A stretch of DNA of 64,000 nucleotides, taken from the NCBI RefSeq assembly GCF_003947435.1, contig NZ_RCOS01000062.1:1-64000 (forward strand), in the 5' to 3' direction. Source of the stretch: Candidatus Methanodesulfokora washburnensis (lineage in GTDB: Archaea > Korarchaeota > Korarchaeia > Korarchaeales > Korarchaeaceae). Shown here in pieces: positions 51,939 to 61,022 of this stretch; position 1 is the first letter of the stretch, and each line of letters begins with the position of its first letter. The notes below the pieces were generated by a model, which was given only the letters and a program-made list of their open reading frames with translations, did not search any database and was not told the origin of the DNA. The position numbers were made by a program, and so were the translations under genes.

Positions 51939-52229
51939 TCAGCTTGAGGACATTAGCAGAGCTCTCTTTTCCATCAGTTCTCTCAGACATCTTGCGCAGA
52001 GGTAGCCACCATAAGGTCTGTTTGGCCTCTTTTCGCTTTTAGATAGCTTGCTCAAAAAGCTTCTCGGTCCATTTGCCACCCCGTTCAGAGGTTTTTTGCA
52101 TATAGCACACTTAGCTGCGTTATATCTCTTCTTCCTGTAGTGGTAGACAGTCCTTCCTCCAGGAGTCCTGACAGAAACCCTCCTTTTGTTTAGCTTTCCG
52201 TGATACTCAGCTCCTTTCACGAGAGGCAT
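51939..52229 (-). CDS. rpl34e: Large-subunit ribosomal protein L34e
   Basis: From ATG 52229 the protein is 96 residues: GKLNKRRVSVRTPGGRTVYHYRK, CAICKKPLNGV, and a second pair YLCARCLRELMEKRAL. The four cysteines form the zinc site of the family. An upstream in-frame start (52247) would add six non-conserved residues. It lies downstream of the EMC3-like gene. Confidence 0.94.
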   Translation of the reverse strand: MPLVKGAEYHGKLNKRRVSVRTPGGRTVYHYRKKRYNAAKCAICKKPLNGVANGPRSFLSKLSKSEKRPNRPYGGYLCARCLRELMEKRALLMSSS

Positions 52230-52271
52230 AGGGCACCCTAACAGCACTGCAAATAGCTAATATAAGCATTT

Positions 52272-52766
52272 TCATTGAGTGGGAGAGGTCTTCATTATTT
52301 TTTGAATTATTGTAGAGAAGAAGAACGATGCTAGCACGTACACTCCAAAGTATCCCAGAACATCGTTCCCAAACACACTCCTGCCGTGGAAGAAGTCCAT
52401 TACATATGGAAGGCCGATCGGAAGCCTTATAAATGGTATTTCAGAGTAAAACCCCCCTAGTAGAATGAAAATTATCATTATCGGTATTATCGTGTACATT
52501 GTCGGTATAAAGCTCATCCTCATCATCTCCGACTGAGCTGTCTTGTACTGATATTTCATCTTCCCGAGCTTCTTCTCCAGTTTCTTGTCCCCCGTTCTGA
52601 GAAACTCCTTCTGAAGGTCTGTATACTCTTTTATCACTTTTTGATACTGCCTCATCTTATCATAATCTATTCTCTTTTTACTTATTATATTAGTAATAAG
52701 AGTTAAAAGGAAAGCGAGTGTTATTATAAATACTATTGAGTATGGAGGTATTAGGAGAATGTTCAT
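52272..52766 (-). CDS. EMC3/Oxa1-like membrane insertase (DUF106)
   Basis: The 164-residue protein has an N-terminal membrane segment, a basic helical region (DYTDL-like, QYQKVIKEYTDLQKEFLRTG) and two to three later segments. This is the plan of archaeal DUF106 proteins, homologues of EMC3 and the Oxa1 superfamily, which insert membrane proteins. It overlaps adkA by four bases and lies in the SecY unit, which fits its role. Confidence 0.9.
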   Translation of the reverse strand: MNILLIPPYSIVFIITLAFLLTLITNIISKKRIDYDKMRQYQKVIKEYTDLQKEFLRTGDKKLEKKLGKMKYQYKTAQSEMMRMSFIPTMYTIIPIMIIFILLGGFYSEIPFIRLPIGLPYVMDFFHGRSVFGNDVLGYFGVYVLASFFFSTIIQKIMKTSPTQ

Positions 52767-53341
52767 CCTCCCACTCCCAACGATTCAGCAAGCTTCTTCG
52801 CAGCCTCGTGTGCCTTGCCCTCCTCGTTTTTCACTATGATTATGTTGCACCCTGTTATGGTGGAATAAGTCGCTGCGGCCATTCTGTTCATCATCTGATG
52901 GAGTGATATCATCTCTTCCATATCCGGATCCCTTATTCTGGTCTCGTCTCTGCTTCTTCTAGCTGCTATGAGTGATGGATCTGCTTCTATCAGAATTGTG
53001 AAATCGGGCCTCAATATCCTCAGTATATGCTCTGGAAGACCGGGAAGAAAACCATTTGGCGTTTTTATAAAGCCATGAGTGTCAAGAAGCACCATTCCAT
53101 TGAACTTTGAGCTCTCCTCATATATCATCTTCGATGCCTCCTCTTGAAGTCTCCTCTGAACCTCTACAGGGAGCGTTCTCATCTCATCCCTGTGCTTCAC
53201 AAGCCCCTCCTTCTTGGCTATATCAAACATATAGTCGCCGAACACTATTACCTTCACCTTTCCATCGCTTATCTTTTTCAGCTCTTCCATAACTGTGGAT
53301 TTTCCTACTCCGGGAACTCCTATCACGATGCTTAGAGGCAT
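52763..53341 (-). CDS. adkA: Archaeal adenylate kinase
   Basis: The 192-residue protein is an AdkA-type kinase that balances AMP, ADP and ATP. The P-loop is VIGVPGVGKSTVMEEL near the N-terminus; VFGDYMFDIA, DEMRTLPVE and TRIRDPD follow, in the archaeal (not bacterial) pattern. It lies between SecY and the EMC3-like gene, as in other crenarchaea. Confidence 0.95.
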   Translation of the reverse strand: MPLSIVIGVPGVGKSTVMEELKKISDGKVKVIVFGDYMFDIAKKEGLVKHRDEMRTLPVEVQRRLQEEASKMIYEESSKFNGMVLLDTHGFIKTPNGFLPGLPEHILRILRPDFTILIEADPSLIAARRSRDETRIRDPDMEEMISLHQMMNRMAAATYSTITGCNIIIVKNEEGKAHEAAKKLAESLGVGG

Positions 53342-53415
53342 AGAGAGCTTCTCATGAGGTTATTAAAAACATTGTTGATCCTGTGGGATCTTTCAGTTGA
53401 ATACAATCAGTTTGG

Positions 53416-54804
53416 TCATCCTCCTAGGAATCTCTTTATCTTGGGATATACCTCAAGAGCTCTTTCTCTCATTATTACCTCATAGAACGAGGCTATTATC
53501 GTCACAGCAAGTAGTATACCACTTCCTGTGCCAAGAGCTCCAGTAAAATCGGCAATAGCTGCAAGGAAACCGACAAGAAATCCTCCTACTATTGTAACTG
53601 CGTTTATGTATCTCTCTATTGTGGCTTTTACAACCTTAGGGCTTGATCTAACTCCTGGAAGTACAATCCCCTGCTTGACAAGCTGCTCTGCAACTGTGCT
53701 CGCATCCATTCCAGCTGTCATAACCCAAATTTTTGCAAACAAAATGCAACCAACAACTGTTATCAGAAGGTATGCAGCTGCCGCATCAGGATATGAGTAG
53801 AGGAATGACGGACTGTAAGGCCTCTGTATGTAGTAAGCTAGGCCTGAGACAGGAATCATGCTGCTTCCCTCTATTTTCCATCTTCCCAATATGTCAACAA
53901 GAGTCCTCATCCAGCCACCTTCATTTCCAAATCTGGTCCAAACAAGCCTAGATACCATCTCCAAGTCTCCAACAAGAGCTGAGGTGAATATTATGGGGAC
54001 ATTGCTTACATAGAGAAGCCTTATGGGATATCTCATTCTCTGCCCTCCAACCATGGAATGCGCTATGGGTACCTCTATTCTTATCTGATATGCCCATATC
54101 ACAAGTAGGAATACGACAAATGTAGCCACAAGCCCGACTACATCTGGCATACCCGGTCTGTAGAGGGCTGAGGATCCCTGCATAATCAGGGCAGGTATAA
54201 CCCCGACAATGCTTCCTCCGCTTGTCTTCACGGGTGAGAACATGTCCCACAAGACCTTTTGGGCAACTCCTGCAAGTATAAACAGACTTATTCCACTACC
54301 TATTCCCCATTTGCTCACCAGATCGTCAAGCATCATGAGAAGGAAGCTTCCCAGAGCCATTTGAAGTATTATTATCAGCTCCATCTTTGGATCTGTTGGA
54401 TATCTGCCGAGGGCATATGTGCCGTTCTCAAATAATATGAAGAATATTGCCAACACCCTCTGGGATTCCTGAAAGAACCTCCTGTCCTCCGGATCAGTCA
54501 GATCCAGCTTTATTATCTTGCTTCCGAGAAGAAGCTCCATTACTATCCCTGCTGTGACAACAGGGCCTATTCCAAGCTCCACTATGCTTCCAGTTGCACC
54601 TGCAAATATCACTCTGAGGCCCGCTAGATAGTCCACCGCAGTCTTTGGTATGCCGTATATGGGTATCTGAGTTAGAAGATAATAAAGCATTAGAGCTACT
54701 CCAGTCCAGCCAAGCTTCTCCTTAAATGAAGGCCTTTGAGATGGTTTCTCCACTTCTGGTATGAACTTATTTAGAATGCTGACTATCCTCCTCACTCCAT
54801 TCAT
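53416..54804 (-). CDS. secY: Protein translocase subunit SecY
   Basis: The 462-residue protein has ten membrane segments and is the channel of the Sec translocon. It shows ALMLYYLLTQIPIYGIPK (first segments), LLGSKIIKLDLTDPEDRRFFQESQR, and VVFLLVIWAYQIRIEVPIAHS. It follows L15 by eight bases in the spc-like order L15-SecY-Adk. Confidence 0.97.
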   Translation of the reverse strand: MNGVRRIVSILNKFIPEVEKPSQRPSFKEKLGWTGVALMLYYLLTQIPIYGIPKTAVDYLAGLRVIFAGATGSIVELGIGPVVTAGIVMELLLGSKIIKLDLTDPEDRRFFQESQRVLAIFFILFENGTYALGRYPTDPKMELIIILQMALGSFLLMMLDDLVSKWGIGSGISLFILAGVAQKVLWDMFSPVKTSGGSIVGVIPALIMQGSSALYRPGMPDVVGLVATFVVFLLVIWAYQIRIEVPIAHSMVGGQRMRYPIRLLYVSNVPIIFTSALVGDLEMVSRLVWTRFGNEGGWMRTLVDILGRWKIEGSSMIPVSGLAYYIQRPYSPSFLYSYPDAAAAYLLITVVGCILFAKIWVMTAGMDASTVAEQLVKQGIVLPGVRSSPKVVKATIERYINAVTIVGGFLVGFLAAIADFTGALGTGSGILLAVTIIASFYEVIMRERALEVYPKIKRFLGG

Positions 54805-54812
54805 AAAACCAC

Positions 54813-55262
54813 CTATACCTTCACCGCTTCTCCTCCTGCTTGGCTTATTCTCTCAAGAGCTACCCTTGAAAATTCCCTCGCTTTTATCACCATTGGCCTG
54901 TCTATTCTCCCTTTTCCAAGCACCTTATCGTATCCAGCCATGATCAGATCCACCTCCAATTTTCCATCTTCTCTCATCTTAACAGCTCCTTTCTGTTCAA
55001 GCTCCTCTATAATTTTCTCTATATCCCCTAAGTTTATTGAATTCATTTCCCTAGCTCTAGGTCTCTTGAAACCTCTCCTGCCCATGCCAAAGTAATCAGG
55101 CCAATGCGCTGTGTACCATGTCCACCAGTGTTTGTGCGCACCGGCTCCTCCAAATCCGCCCCCTCTTCCACTTCTTCTGTGCTGTCTCTGTTTTCCATAG
55201 CCGTAAAGTCTGCTTCCCCTCAGCTTTCTCGTCTTCTTCCTTCTTCTAGGTATGAACATCAT
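54813..55262 (-). CDS. rpl15: Large-subunit ribosomal protein L15
   Basis: The 149-residue protein is archaeal L15p: RRRKKTRKLRGSRLYGYGK, GRGGGFGGAGAHKHWWTWY, and the C-terminal VIKAREFSRVALERISQAGG. Two ATG codons in tandem begin the frame, after GGAGG. It overlaps L30 by four bases. Confidence 0.96.
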   Translation of the reverse strand: MMFIPRRRKKTRKLRGSRLYGYGKQRQHRRSGRGGGFGGAGAHKHWWTWYTAHWPDYFGMGRRGFKRPRAREMNSINLGDIEKIIEELEQKGAVKMREDGKLEVDLIMAGYDKVLGKGRIDRPMVIKAREFSRVALERISQAGGEAVKV

Positions 55263-55729
55263 ATCATCCTCCTCAACAACTCATTTATACTGCTTCCCCT
55301 GTAGCCTAACTCCCCTCCATCAGAAAATGGTCTTTTTGTGGACTTCTTGAACCCACCTTTGGGTGGAGTAAGCCTGAAATATGGTTTTATCCAGTTGAAA
55401 TCACTTAGTTTAACCTTTTCTGAGATCAATGCATCAACAAACTCATCTATTCCGCCGTAATTTGTGTTTCTTCTTATCACTTCCTCGGTTATCCTCTCTC
55501 CATTCTTAGTCACACCTCTTTTCAATATGAGAAGTTTCAGAGTTTCTCTATCTATTTCACCATATGTCACGAAATCCTTCACCTTCTCAAGCATCCCCAT
55601 GTAGGAATCAGTTCCCGGAACAACGGATGCCCAGAACTTTCTCCTTACATTCAGGAGATCCATCGTGATCCTCATGTCATGTCTTACGTTGACAGTTCCT
55701 TTTATCCTGACCACCGCAAAGAGAGGCAA
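55259..55729 (-). CDS. rpl30: Large-subunit ribosomal protein L30
   Basis: The protein fits archaeal L30p: LFAVVRIKGTVNVRHDM, DLLNVRRKFWASVVPG, and the RLTPPKGGFKKSTKRPFSDGG ending. I start at TTG 55729, six bases after GAGGTG, giving 156 residues; the TTG at 55747 would overlap S5 and ignore this site. Confidence 0.94.
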   Translation of the reverse strand: MPLFAVVRIKGTVNVRHDMRITMDLLNVRRKFWASVVPGTDSYMGMLEKVKDFVTYGEIDRETLKLLILKRGVTKNGERITEEVIRRNTNYGGIDEFVDALISEKVKLSDFNWIKPYFRLTPPKGGFKKSTKRPFSDGGELGYRGSSINELLRRMI

Positions 55730-55734
55730 TAAAA

Positions 55735-56379
55735 TCACCTCTTCCAATCGCTTGGTAAGTTCGTCTTGTTCATGTTCAACAGTGCATTGTAAACAGCCAT
55801 AGCGTAATTCATCCTGTTCCTAGACATGCCTCTGGAGAACACTCTTGCATCTTTCACTCCGGCCAACTTTAATATTATTCTAGCTGTCTCGCTGCACACT
55901 AAACCTAATCCCCTTGGAGCTGGCATTATCTCAACTCTAACGGATCCTGATTTTCCTCTTGTCAAGATGGGAACCGAATGTGGCCTACCACAGCCACATT
56001 CCCAGGAACCGCATCCCTTTCTAACTTTTATTAGGTTAAGCTTTGCATTTCTGACAGCATCATCAAAAGCCATCCTGAACTCCTTTCCCTTCCCCTTTCC
56101 TATTCCAACGAAGTTCTCTCCATCCCCAACTGCCACTATAACCCTTATTTGGGATAGCTCCCCTGCGTCCGTCTGTCTTTGAACTTTTCTCACCTCTATG
56201 ATTTCTTTCTGAAGATTTGGAATGAGAATGTCAACTATCTCAGGCTCCTTTATTGGGATTCCTCTCCTCAGTATTTCATCCATTGTCTTTATCTTTCCCT
56301 CAGCTACAAGCTTTCCCAGCCTAGTTCTCGGTATCCACTCCTTCTGCATCACTGCTTGTTGTTCTATCTCCTCGCTCAT
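55735..56379 (-). CDS. rps5: Small-subunit ribosomal protein S5
   Basis: The 214-residue protein is archaeal S5p: EWIPRTRLGKLVAEGKI, VIVAVGDGENFVGIGKGKGKEF, KGCGSWECGCGRPHSVP, PAPRGLGLVCSETARIILKLAG. It overlaps L18 by four bases. Confidence 0.96.
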   Translation of the reverse strand: MSEEIEQQAVMQKEWIPRTRLGKLVAEGKIKTMDEILRRGIPIKEPEIVDILIPNLQKEIIEVRKVQRQTDAGELSQIRVIVAVGDGENFVGIGKGKGKEFRMAFDDAVRNAKLNLIKVRKGCGSWECGCGRPHSVPILTRGKSGSVRVEIMPAPRGLGLVCSETARIILKLAGVKDARVFSRGMSRNRMNYAMAVYNALLNMNKTNLPSDWKR

Positions 56380-56948
56380 GAAGTCACCTCCCTTATTCTA
56401 TTCAGGACATCTTCAAAGTCCTTCTCTATGAGAAGGGGATCTCCTCCCCTTTTAAGGATGTCGGAGAACCTCCTCTTAAATTCCTCCTCGTTCTCTTCTT
56501 TAATTATTCTAGCATATTCAGCTATATGTGATCCCTTTATTCTGCTCTCATCGGGCAGTATCTCCTCACCATAGTTAACCGATATTCCAGCATCCACAGC
56601 TCCCTTGAGCGCAGCATATAGCCTTGATCCCTTTGTAGACGGATGTCTGCCTATATCCAGAACTGCTTCGCTTATTCCCTCTTTAATAGCCCGTAATCCT
56701 GCAAGATATCCAGTTAAATAAGCTGCAGGTACGTTTTTTGTTCCATGCTTCCATCCATATCTCAGCAGCTCCTTAGACACAGCATATGCCCTGACCATAT
56801 CTCCATTCTTATTATAATCTATGAATTGAACTATTATATATCTATTTGTCTTTCTCACAACAAGCCTTGTCTTCCCACTTTTCAGCAAGGCGAGCCTTCG
56901 CCTGTAATCAGTCTTGCCCTCTATCCTTCTTCTAACTATTTTTATCAA
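56376..56948 (-). CDS. rpl18: Large-subunit ribosomal protein L18
   Basis: The 190-residue protein is archaeal L18p, a 5S rRNA binder: RRRIEGKTDYRRRLALLKSG, RLVVRKTNRYIIVQ, AYLTGYLAGLRAI, and SRLYAALKGAVDAG. The start is TTG in a four-base overlap with rpl19e. Confidence 0.96.
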   Translation of the reverse strand: MIKIVRRRIEGKTDYRRRLALLKSGKTRLVVRKTNRYIIVQFIDYNKNGDMVRAYAVSKELLRYGWKHGTKNVPAAYLTGYLAGLRAIKEGISEAVLDIGRHPSTKGSRLYAALKGAVDAGISVNYGEEILPDESRIKGSHIAEYARIIKEENEEEFKRRFSDILKRGGDPLLIEKDFEDVLNRIREVTS

Positions 56949-57367
56949 GAGCCAGCCCCTCCCATCTCCTTCATTATGGACTCCTTGAGATGTGCAACTG
57001 AGTGGAAGTTCGCCAACTTGCTGTAGTAATACCTGTATGTCCTCCTATCTATCTTGCCAGAATCTCTCATGCTCCTAAGGGCTTTTCTTAGCGCCCTTAT
57101 CTTTCTTATCCACCTCCTCTTCCTTGAAAGAGTTGAGAATTTTCCTCCTTTTCTTCTTCCAGGTCCCTTCCTCCTCTTCCTCACTCTTGCCCTGCTCACA
57201 CCCTTCTTCGGCACCACTATTATTGCTCCGGATTTCACAAGCCTCTCTATATCCCTTCTGGTGACAGCATTTGATATCTCCTCAAGTTTCTCAGGGTTAA
57301 ACTTTATCCTGCTCTCCCCAACTCCCAGAAGATCGGAAGCCAACCTCTTCTGATATTTTAGATCCAT
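56945..57367 (-). CDS. rpl19e: Large-subunit ribosomal protein L19e
   Basis: From ATG 57367 the protein is 140 residues: QKRLASDLLGVGESRIKFNP, IVVPKKGVSRARVRKRRKGPG, and the helical end KIDRRTYRYYYSKLANF. A start at 57385 would overlap L32e and adds unconserved residues. L19e lies in the usual archaeal order L32e-L19e-L18. Confidence 0.95.
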   Translation of the reverse strand: MDLKYQKRLASDLLGVGESRIKFNPEKLEEISNAVTRRDIERLVKSGAIIVVPKKGVSRARVRKRRKGPGRRKGGKFSTLSRKRRWIRKIRALRKALRSMRDSGKIDRRTYRYYYSKLANFHSVAHLKESIMKEMGGAGS

Positions 57368-57368
57368 T

Positions 57369-57734
57369 TTAACCCTCCCCCGCAACAGAGCCCACTATTC
57401 TCACTCCAAGGGCCTTTCCTCTCTCCAAAATCTCTTTTCTTTTCCTTCTTCCAACTCCTCCTGCTATATAAATGAGTATATTGCCTGCTCCATGTTTCTC
57501 AACTAGCTCCTCCAGCTCCTTTGAGTTGTGAACAATGAAGGGCTTAAGACCACTTGGATGAATACCCCTTATCTCATCTGGATTCTTATATCCCTTTCCT
57601 GGAAGCTTTGGTCTGCTCTTCAACCTGAGTCTCTGCTTGTTATCTATTCCTCTGGGCTTTCTCCAGCTCTTAACCGAACCAAGATGCCAATATCTGGCCA
57701 GATTTATGAACCTAGGCTTCTCCTTCTTCTGCAT
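57369..57734 (-). CDS. rpl32e: Large-subunit ribosomal protein L32e
   Basis: The 121-residue protein fits L32e: YWHLGSVKSWRKPRGIDNKQR, KGYKNPDEIRGIHPSGLKPF, GRRKRKEILERGKALGVRI. It is short, with no N-terminal extension. It lies between L6 and L19e. Confidence 0.95.
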   Translation of the reverse strand: MQKKEKPRFINLARYWHLGSVKSWRKPRGIDNKQRLRLKSRPKLPGKGYKNPDEIRGIHPSGLKPFIVHNSKELEELVEKHGAGNILIYIAGGVGRRKRKEILERGKALGVRIVGSVAGEG

Positions 57735-57739
57735 TTAGA

Positions 57740-58291
57740 TCACTCCTCCAGCAAGTAGATCCCATCCATGAAGACTCTTTGATCCTTATCCTTTATCTTC
57801 GTGGCCTGTCTTATGTTAGCAGCTGTCTGAGAAACATCCTCTTTTGATGGGCCTTCTATTATGATTCTATCTCCCTCAACTCTCACATCCGTATTTCCAA
57901 CTATTTTTGCAATTCTAGGAGCTCTACTTCCCACGAAATTGCTTATTATGACAGCTTTTTTGTTCTTATCTACCTCAACCCTCATTGGGAAGTGGGCAAA
58001 CACTATTATCATCTCCTTTCTGAATCCATTCACCACTCCATTTATCATGTTCTTTATGTGGGAGGCCATTGTCCCTATGTAAGCCCTGTTAAACCTCCTA
58101 TCATCATATGTCACAAGTTTCACCTTTCCATCCTCCACTGTTATGTCCAAGAACTCCTTGTTGAACTTTCTCCTCAGCTCTCCTCTTGGCCCTCTGACCA
58201 CTATGGTATCTCCGGAAATCTCAACTTCAGCCTCGGGCTTTATCTCAACAACTCTTGTTACCGTTTTAAATGCTGTTTTCGGATATCTCAT
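57740..58291 (-). CDS. rpl6: Large-subunit ribosomal protein L6
   Basis: The protein is archaeal L6p: GDTIVVRGPRGELRRKF, NRAYIGTMASHIKNMINGV, and FPMRVEVDKNKKAVIISNF. I start at ATG 58291, seven bases after GAGGTG (183 residues); ATG 58297 is too close to that site. Confidence 0.95.
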   Translation of the reverse strand: MRYPKTAFKTVTRVVEIKPEAEVEISGDTIVVRGPRGELRRKFNKEFLDITVEDGKVKLVTYDDRRFNRAYIGTMASHIKNMINGVVNGFRKEMIIVFAHFPMRVEVDKNKKAVIISNFVGSRAPRIAKIVGNTDVRVEGDRIIIEGPSKEDVSQTAANIRQATKIKDKDQRVFMDGIYLLEE

Positions 58292-58302
58292 AAGCATTCA
58301 CC

Positions 58303-58692
58303 TCAATAGCAGTAAGCTATAAGGACACCCCCTATCCCCATCTTCTTCGCATCCCTGTTTGTCATGACCCCCTTTGATGTGGAAACTATCAAGATTCCAA
58401 CGTTTTCAGCGGGCAAATATCTTCTCTCCCAGTACTCAAACTCATCTTTCTTAACCTTAAATCTAGGTTTTATCGCACCTATCTTGTTTATCCTTCCGAT
58501 AAGCTTAACCTTAAATGCATTTCCCCTGCCATCCTCTATAAACTCGAAATCTCCTATGTAGCCCTCATCTTTGAGTATTTTCAGCACCCTTCCGAGCAAT
58601 TTTGATGCTATTCTGACTGTCACTTCATTTTTACCCACCATGGAAGCATTTGATATGACAGTTAGGGCATCTGCAAGAGGATCCAGTCTCAT
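58303..58692 (-). CDS. rps8: Small-subunit ribosomal protein S8
   Basis: The 129-residue protein is archaeal S8p: [39 protein letters not shown], and [20 protein letters not shown] at the end. The start follows GGGTGATTTC. It lies nine bases after rps14. Confidence 0.96.
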   Translation of the reverse strand: MRLDPLADALTVISNASMVGKNEVTVRIASKLLGRVLKILKDEGYIGDFEFIEDGRGNAFKVKLIGRINKIGAIKPRFKVKKDEFEYWERRYLPAENVGILIVSTSKGVMTNRDAKKMGIGGVLIAYCY

Positions 58693-58701
58693 GAAATCAC
58701 C

Positions 58702-58857
58702 CTACTCGTACTTCCTCCATCCCATGCTAGGGGCGACCTCAACGAAGCAGTGCCTACATAAGTAAAGTCCATACTTCCTTATTATCCCCTTGCCCTTCCT
58801 GCCACACCTTCTACAGACATAAGCTCCCTTTCCCTTCGTCCTAACTTTCTGCGACAT
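58702..58857 (-). CDS. rps14: Small-subunit ribosomal protein S14, zinc type
   Basis: The gap between L5 and S8 holds a 51-residue frame on the minus strand, from ATG 58857 to TAG 58702-58704. The protein reads [20 protein letters not shown], then [10 protein letters not shown], and ends MGWRKYE. The four cysteines (CRRC, CRHC) form the zinc site of short S14. It occupies the usual place in the L5-S14-S8-L6 order. Confidence 0.96.
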   Translation of the reverse strand: MSQKVRTKGKGAYVCRRCGRKGKGIIRKYGLYLCRHCFVEVAPSMGWRKYE

Positions 58858-58858
58858 A

Positions 58859-59386
58859 TCACCCCACCACCTTAAAGTTTAGATATTTTTGAGCATAAAT
58901 AATACCCTCCTCCTTTGTCAGCCTGTGCCTGAGAGGTATCCTAGATCTCTTTATTCGTCTCCTAGCCACTCTTCCTCCAGGCCTTTCAAGGGAGACTATC
59001 ACATCCATCCCGTAAACTCCTATCTCAGCTTTATATTTCATCCCAGGTATATCTATGTGCTCCTTTATTCCGAATGCAAAGTTTCCAAATCTATCGAATG
59101 AGCTTGCCTTAATAGTCCTCTTCACAGCCTCGGCCACTCTGTTCAGTATCTCCTCGGCTTTTTTGCCCCTTAAAGTCACCATGACAGCTATCGGCATTCC
59201 TTTTCTTATTCCAAAATCCTTTATCGTCCTTTTAGCTTTTCTAAAAGATGGTTTCTGCCCAGTTAGCTCCTCAAGAACTTGGGCTGCCTTCTGAAGGCTC
59301 TCTCCACCTGTTCCAACAGCAATATTCAGCACAACTGATCTTATCCTAGGCCTCAACATCGGATTTTCGGACCAAGGTTCCTCCAT
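58859..59386 (-). CDS. rpl5: Large-subunit ribosomal protein L5
   Basis: The 175-residue protein is archaeal L5p, which contacts 5S r[46 protein letters not shown], and [23 protein letters not shown] (split near 120). The start follows AGAGGTG. Confidence 0.96.
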   Translation of the reverse strand: MEEPWSENPMLRPRIRSVVLNIAVGTGGESLQKAAQVLEELTGQKPSFRKAKRTIKDFGIRKGMPIAVMVTLRGKKAEEILNRVAEAVKRTIKASSFDRFGNFAFGIKEHIDIPGMKYKAEIGVYGMDVIVSLERPGGRVARRRIKRSRIPLRHRLTKEEGIIYAQKYLNFKVVG

Positions 59387-59396
59387 GAGATCACCT

Positions 59397-60113
59397 CTAG
59401 ACTGATATCGCTGGATCTCTCTCCCCGAGCACTATTACATTTTCTGGAAATACTCTGTATATCAAGTTTTTGTTCTTCATGTCCCTGATTGTTATGAACT
59501 CCCCTATCTCCTCAATCCTTCCAACATGGCCCGAGGCCTTCCCCCTGATAACCATCACAGGAGCCCCTAGGACAAGGGGAAACCTCCTCTCAATACCGAG
59601 AGAGGGAAGGGATATCAAAAGGGAATCTCCTGGTATAACCTTTGACAGCTCTGATTTTTGATCCACTAGGAAATTCTTTCCATCATGAGCAGTGAGCTGA
59701 ATCCTGCCGCCAGCATATGTGGTCTTCTTAGTAACCTTAACCACCTTTAGTCCTGCCTCTCCCTTGTCTATCTTCACAAGCTTGAGCACCTTGTAGGGAT
59801 CTGATGATACTCTGTAATTTAAGTCTAAATCCGGAATTGATACTACATCCATCAAGCCGACTGGAAACTTGTGATCCCATCTAGGTTTTCCATCAACATA
59901 TATTTTCTTCATATGTATTATTTTTTTCGCCTCCGATGCCGATGAGGCCAAGCCGAGCACATCCCTGACTAGAATTAGGAGAGGTATGCTTGATTCTATT
60001 GGATGCGGACCTGGACTTGGCTTTACCGTCCACTTGAATGTTTTTCTGGCAACAGGCCAATATGACGGAGCAGCCATTCTCTTCATCTTCCTAGATCCAC
60101 CTTTGTTCGTCAT
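59397..60113 (-). CDS. rps4e: Small-subunit ribosomal protein S4e
   Basis: The 238-residue protein fits S4e: [45 protein letters not shown] (S4-like RNA binding), and the KOW-like ending [19 protein letters not shown]. Its start overlaps the rpl24 stop by four bases, as in other archaeal spc-type operons. Confidence 0.96.
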   Translation of the reverse strand: MTNKGGSRKMKRMAAPSYWPVARKTFKWTVKPSPGPHPIESSIPLLILVRDVLGLASSASEAKKIIHMKKIYVDGKPRWDHKFPVGLMDVVSIPDLDLNYRVSSDPYKVLKLVKIDKGEAGLKVVKVTKKTTYAGGRIQLTAHDGKNFLVDQKSELSKVIPGDSLLISLPSLGIERRFPLVLGAPVMVIRGKASGHVGRIEEIGEFITIRDMKNKNLIYRVFPENVIVLGERDPAISV

Positions 60114-60484
60114 GATGCCTCACCAGCCCTCCTTCTCTCTATTATCTTCATCCTCTCCTCATCATCCCTGTTTATCTCAACGATCTCCACCTTCGATGGA
60201 TGTATGGGAACCGGTATCTCGGTTCCATCTGCTTTCTTCCTCGTAATTCCCTCTATATATATCCTTCTTTTCTTTCTGTCTACTCTTATCACTTTCCCCT
60301 CCTTCAACCTGTACTTTATATCCCCCCTCACAACCCTTACCTTGTCCCCCTTCCTAACTGGAAGGGACCTTATTCCCAGCTCCTCTCTGAGCTTATCAGA
60401 GAGATGAGCCGACATCATAACCCCTATCCTGTGAAGAGGGGCATTGAAGTAATACTTCCTCTGCTTGCTCGGCTTGCTGGACAT
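60110..60484 (-). CDS. rpl24: Large-subunit ribosomal protein L24
   Basis: The protein is archaeal L24p: [34 protein letters not shown]-like KOW segment (here [15 protein letters not shown]), and [19 protein letters not shown] start at ATG 60484, six bases after AGGTG (124 residues). Confidence 0.96.
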   Translation of the reverse strand: MSSKPSKQRKYYFNAPLHRIGVMMSAHLSDKLREELGIRSLPVRKGDKVRVVRGDIKYRLKEGKVIRVDRKKRRIYIEGITRKKADGTEIPVPIHPSKVEIVEINRDDEERMKIIERRRAGEAS

Positions 60485-60493
60485 ATATATCAC

Positions 60494-60922
60494 CTAAACT
60501 ACTATAGCTGAGAGAGCGCTTATAGAAGGCCACTTCTCAATTGCCTCCTTTGCTATTGGACCTCTTATTTCAGTTCCAACTGGAGTTGCATCCTCATTCA
60601 CTATTATAGCTGCATTGTCCTCGAACACGACCCACTGACCTGACTTCCTCCTGAAGGGCTTCCTCTGCCTCACTATGATGGCTCTCAAGGGCTTGTGTAG
60701 CAGATCGTATTTGCCCTGCTTCACCACAGCAACGACCATATCGCCAACACTGGCCGATGGAATCCTCCCCTTTCTCCCCTTGTACCCGACAACGCTTATT
60801 ATCTGCAGAATCCTGGCTCCGGTATTGTCAGCGCACTTCACTCTAGCCATGACGGGCAATCCCCTAGATATCCTAGGCTTTATTCCCTTAGCCTTCCTTC
60901 TCCTTACAGCCCTTCGGGCCAT
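60494..60922 (-). CDS. rpl14: Large-subunit ribosomal protein L14
   Basis: The protein is archaeal L14p: [61 protein letters not shown] start at ATG 60922, nine bases after GAGAGG (142 residues, the usual length); ATG 60931 or the upstream start at 61003 would add unconserved residues. It is first in this minus-strand unit, so the L22-S3-L29-S17 part of the cluster lies elsewhere. Confidence 0.95.
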   Translation of the reverse strand: MARRAVRRRKAKGIKPRISRGLPVMARVKCADNTGARILQIISVVGYKGRKGRIPSASVGDMVVAVVKQGKYDLLHKPLRAIIVRQRKPFRRKSGQWVVFEDNAAIIVNEDATPVGTEIRGPIAKEAIEKWPSISALSAIVV

Positions 60923-60966
60923 GCTCAACATCCTCTCGTTGACTTTATCCTGCAAGCACACTGCTG

Positions 60967-60980
60967 GATATAAAAAATTT
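60967..60980 (-). promoter_or_regulatory. TATA box of the L14-led ribosomal unit
   Basis: On the minus strand AAATTTTTTATATC (60967-60980) would start transcription near 60947, about 25 bases before the L14 ATG. It suggests the long cluster begins at L14 here, independently of the COG2509-like gene further upstream on the same strand. Confidence 0.55.
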
Positions 60981-61022
60981 CGCCAAAGAGCCAAGGATAT
61001 CATTGTTATATGGTTTGTTATA

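Noticed and set aside
60923-61003. N-terminal extension of L14
   Set aside because: It overlaps the TATA box and predicted transcript start and is not part of the L14 family.
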